From assembly GCA_014874455.1 (NCBI GenBank), contig JADBJL010000023.1, forward strand, positions 38,104 through 102,103: 64,000 nucleotides of DNA, written 5' to 3'. The notes beneath the pieces are model-generated. The model searched no databases and was not told the DNA's origin. It saw only the letters and a list, made by a program, of their open reading frames with translations. This stretch comes from Thermomicrobiaceae bacterium (GTDB lineage: Bacteria; Chloroflexota; Chloroflexia; Thermomicrobiales; Thermomicrobiaceae). Shown here piece by piece: positions 63,252 through 64,000 of this stretch. The translations under genes and the position numbers were made by a program. Positions within the stretch are counted from its first letter, which is position 1; the number at the start of each line of letters is the position of its first letter.

Positions 63252-64000
63252 ATGAGCGGGCGTGGTTCACGATCGAATGTACAGCGCAGGCGTGGTGGCT
63301 GGCCCTTCTTGTTCTGGACTGTCGCAGTGACGGTCGCCGTGCTGCTGTGGGCGAGTGTGGCGTCGTCAGTTGGGCCTTCGCCACAGTTAGTCGCGGCTAA
63401 AGCCGGCGGACGTACAGAGTGCTCCGATCATCGAAGTGGCCTGCTCTTCCTCGTGAAGTTCGAGAACGAGAACTGGGAGCACGGAGACACCGTGTCTGGT
63501 TCCGGTGTCCAGGTTACCCTCTACGACACCGACAATAACGGTGAGGTGGAGAGCTTCAGTTGGACGTCGGTGACACCGATCGACGCCGTCTACGTAAAGA
63601 GTGGTGTCGGCGCTTCTCGTTGGTATGACTACAACGAGGCTACCTCTGGGAGCGGTTCGACGATCGGTGGCAAAGAGATCAGCCATATCACGTTCTGCTA
63701 CGACGAGGATCTGACTCCGACGCCGACGGCCACCCCGACGGCGACGCCGACCGCGACTCCCACGCCGACTGAGACCCCGACGGAGACGGCGACCCCGACG
63801 GAGACGCCGACAGAGACCCCGACGGTGACGACGACGCCGGAGGGTACGCCGGAGCCGACTGAGACGCCGATCCCGACGGCCACGCCGACGGCGACGCCCA
63901 CGGCCACCCCGACGACCCCGACGGCGACGCCCACGGCCACCCCGACGGCCACGCCCACGGCCACCCCGACGGCCACGCCGACGGCCACCTCGACGACCCC
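63252..64000 (+). CDS. Secreted surface protein with Thr/Pro repeat stalk, 3' end cut by window (not in ORF track)
   Basis: ATG 63252 behind AAAGG; no stop before the window end (at least 249 codons), which is why the ORF list omits it. Signal-anchor '[21 protein letters not shown]' (about 19-39), then a small domain of about 100 aa with two Cys ('[22 protein letters not shown]', '[12 protein letters not shown]'), then from about residue 155 a run of TPT/ATPTE repeats. Same stalk type as the sortase and kinase here. Likely long cell-surface protein. Confidence 0.8.
   Translation, partial: MSGRGSRSNVQRRRGGWPFLFWTVAVTVAVLLWASVASSVGPSPQLVAAKAGGRTECSDHRSGLLFLVKFENENWEHGDTVSGSGVQVTLYDTDNNGEVESFSWTSVTPIDAVYVKSGVGASRWYDYNEATSGSGSTIGGKEISHITFCYDEDLTPTPTATPTATPTATPTPTETPTETATPTETPTETPTVTTTPEGTPEPTETPIPTATPTATPTATPTTPTATPTATPTATPTATPTATPTATSTT
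63715..64000 (+). repeat. Degenerate CCGACGGCC(A/G)C(C/G) repeats encoding the Thr/Pro stalk
   Basis: Short tandem units of 6-12 nt (ACG-CCG-ACG-GCC type), continuing off the window. Codons vary (ACC/ACG, CCG/CCC), so the repeat is kept at protein level more than DNA level. Confidence 0.8.

Noticed and set aside
63698-63988. Val-Gly-Val-Ala repeat protein (minus strand), or a CRISPR-like repeat
   Set aside because: Mirror translation of the Thr/Pro stalk. Units are too short and lack spacers, so not a CRISPR array.

Overview
The window is 64 kb of GC-rich bacterial chromosome-like DNA with tightly packed genes on both strands. Many starts are GTG, with a few TTG, and most have clear GGAGG-type ribosome binding sites. 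The closest fit is Chloroflexota, class Thermomicrobia (Thermomicrobium/Sphaerobacter-like). This is an inference from base composition, Thr/Pro-rich stalks on surface proteins, a Ddn-type F420-dependent family protein, an ECF42-DGPF module and the general gene content. No rRNA, tRNA or CRISPR array was found by eye.

Layout. 1-6.3 kb: an amino-acid permease cut by the window edge, a metallophosphoesterase, a glycerol-kinase-like FGGY kinase with an altered substrate pocket, an FCD-type GntR repressor, and an enolase-superfamily sugar-acid dehydratase behind a promoter/operator. 6.3-8.8 kb: a response-regulator receiver domain fused to a large polytopic membrane domain. 9-12.7 kb: YCII/DGPF protein plus ECF42 sigma factor, a self-regulated MarR gene and a methyltransferase. 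12.9-14.2 kb: an accessory patch with an HsdR fragment and a REP-associated tyrosine transposase that carries REP-like palindromes inside its own reading frame. 14.2-21.9 kb: alanine racemase, phosphodiesterase, drug exporter, a frameshifted gene remnant, O-methyltransferase, thioredoxin-like and flavin-reductase genes. 22-29 kb: arginase-family hydrolase, an Lrp regulator coupled to a class III aminotransferase, an alcohol dehydrogenase lacking its GHE motif, a Ddn-like protein and a PhzF protein. 29.3-31.2 kb: parAB.

31.7-40.3 kb is the most interesting metabolic locus. Seven genes on the minus strand encode a three-subunit molybdenum hydroxylase, a biotin carrier and the PxpB/PxpC/PxpA lactam-opening proteins. 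Biotin carboxylase is transcribed divergently from the same promoter region. Together they could oxidise an N-heterocycle to a lactam and then open the ring with ATP and biotin.

40.3-48.8 kb: a DUF1848 protein, a stand-alone RAM domain, sortase, Ser/Thr kinase with an extracellular domain, Lgt, a ThDP enzyme and an RraA-like pseudogene. 48.8-55.5 kb: fabF, fabD, a queuosine-precursor transporter, ftsH and an M24-fold protein that has lost its metal ligands. 55.5-64 kb: small and secreted proteins (cupredoxin, CHRD-like wall protein), map, an EamA exporter, an acetyltransferase and a glycosyltransferase. The window ends with a five-hairpin leader ending in an intrinsic terminator, in front of a Thr/Pro-stalk surface protein that the supplied ORF track missed.

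All functions are read from motifs by eye. Operators, promoters and RNA folds were found by inspection and not computed.
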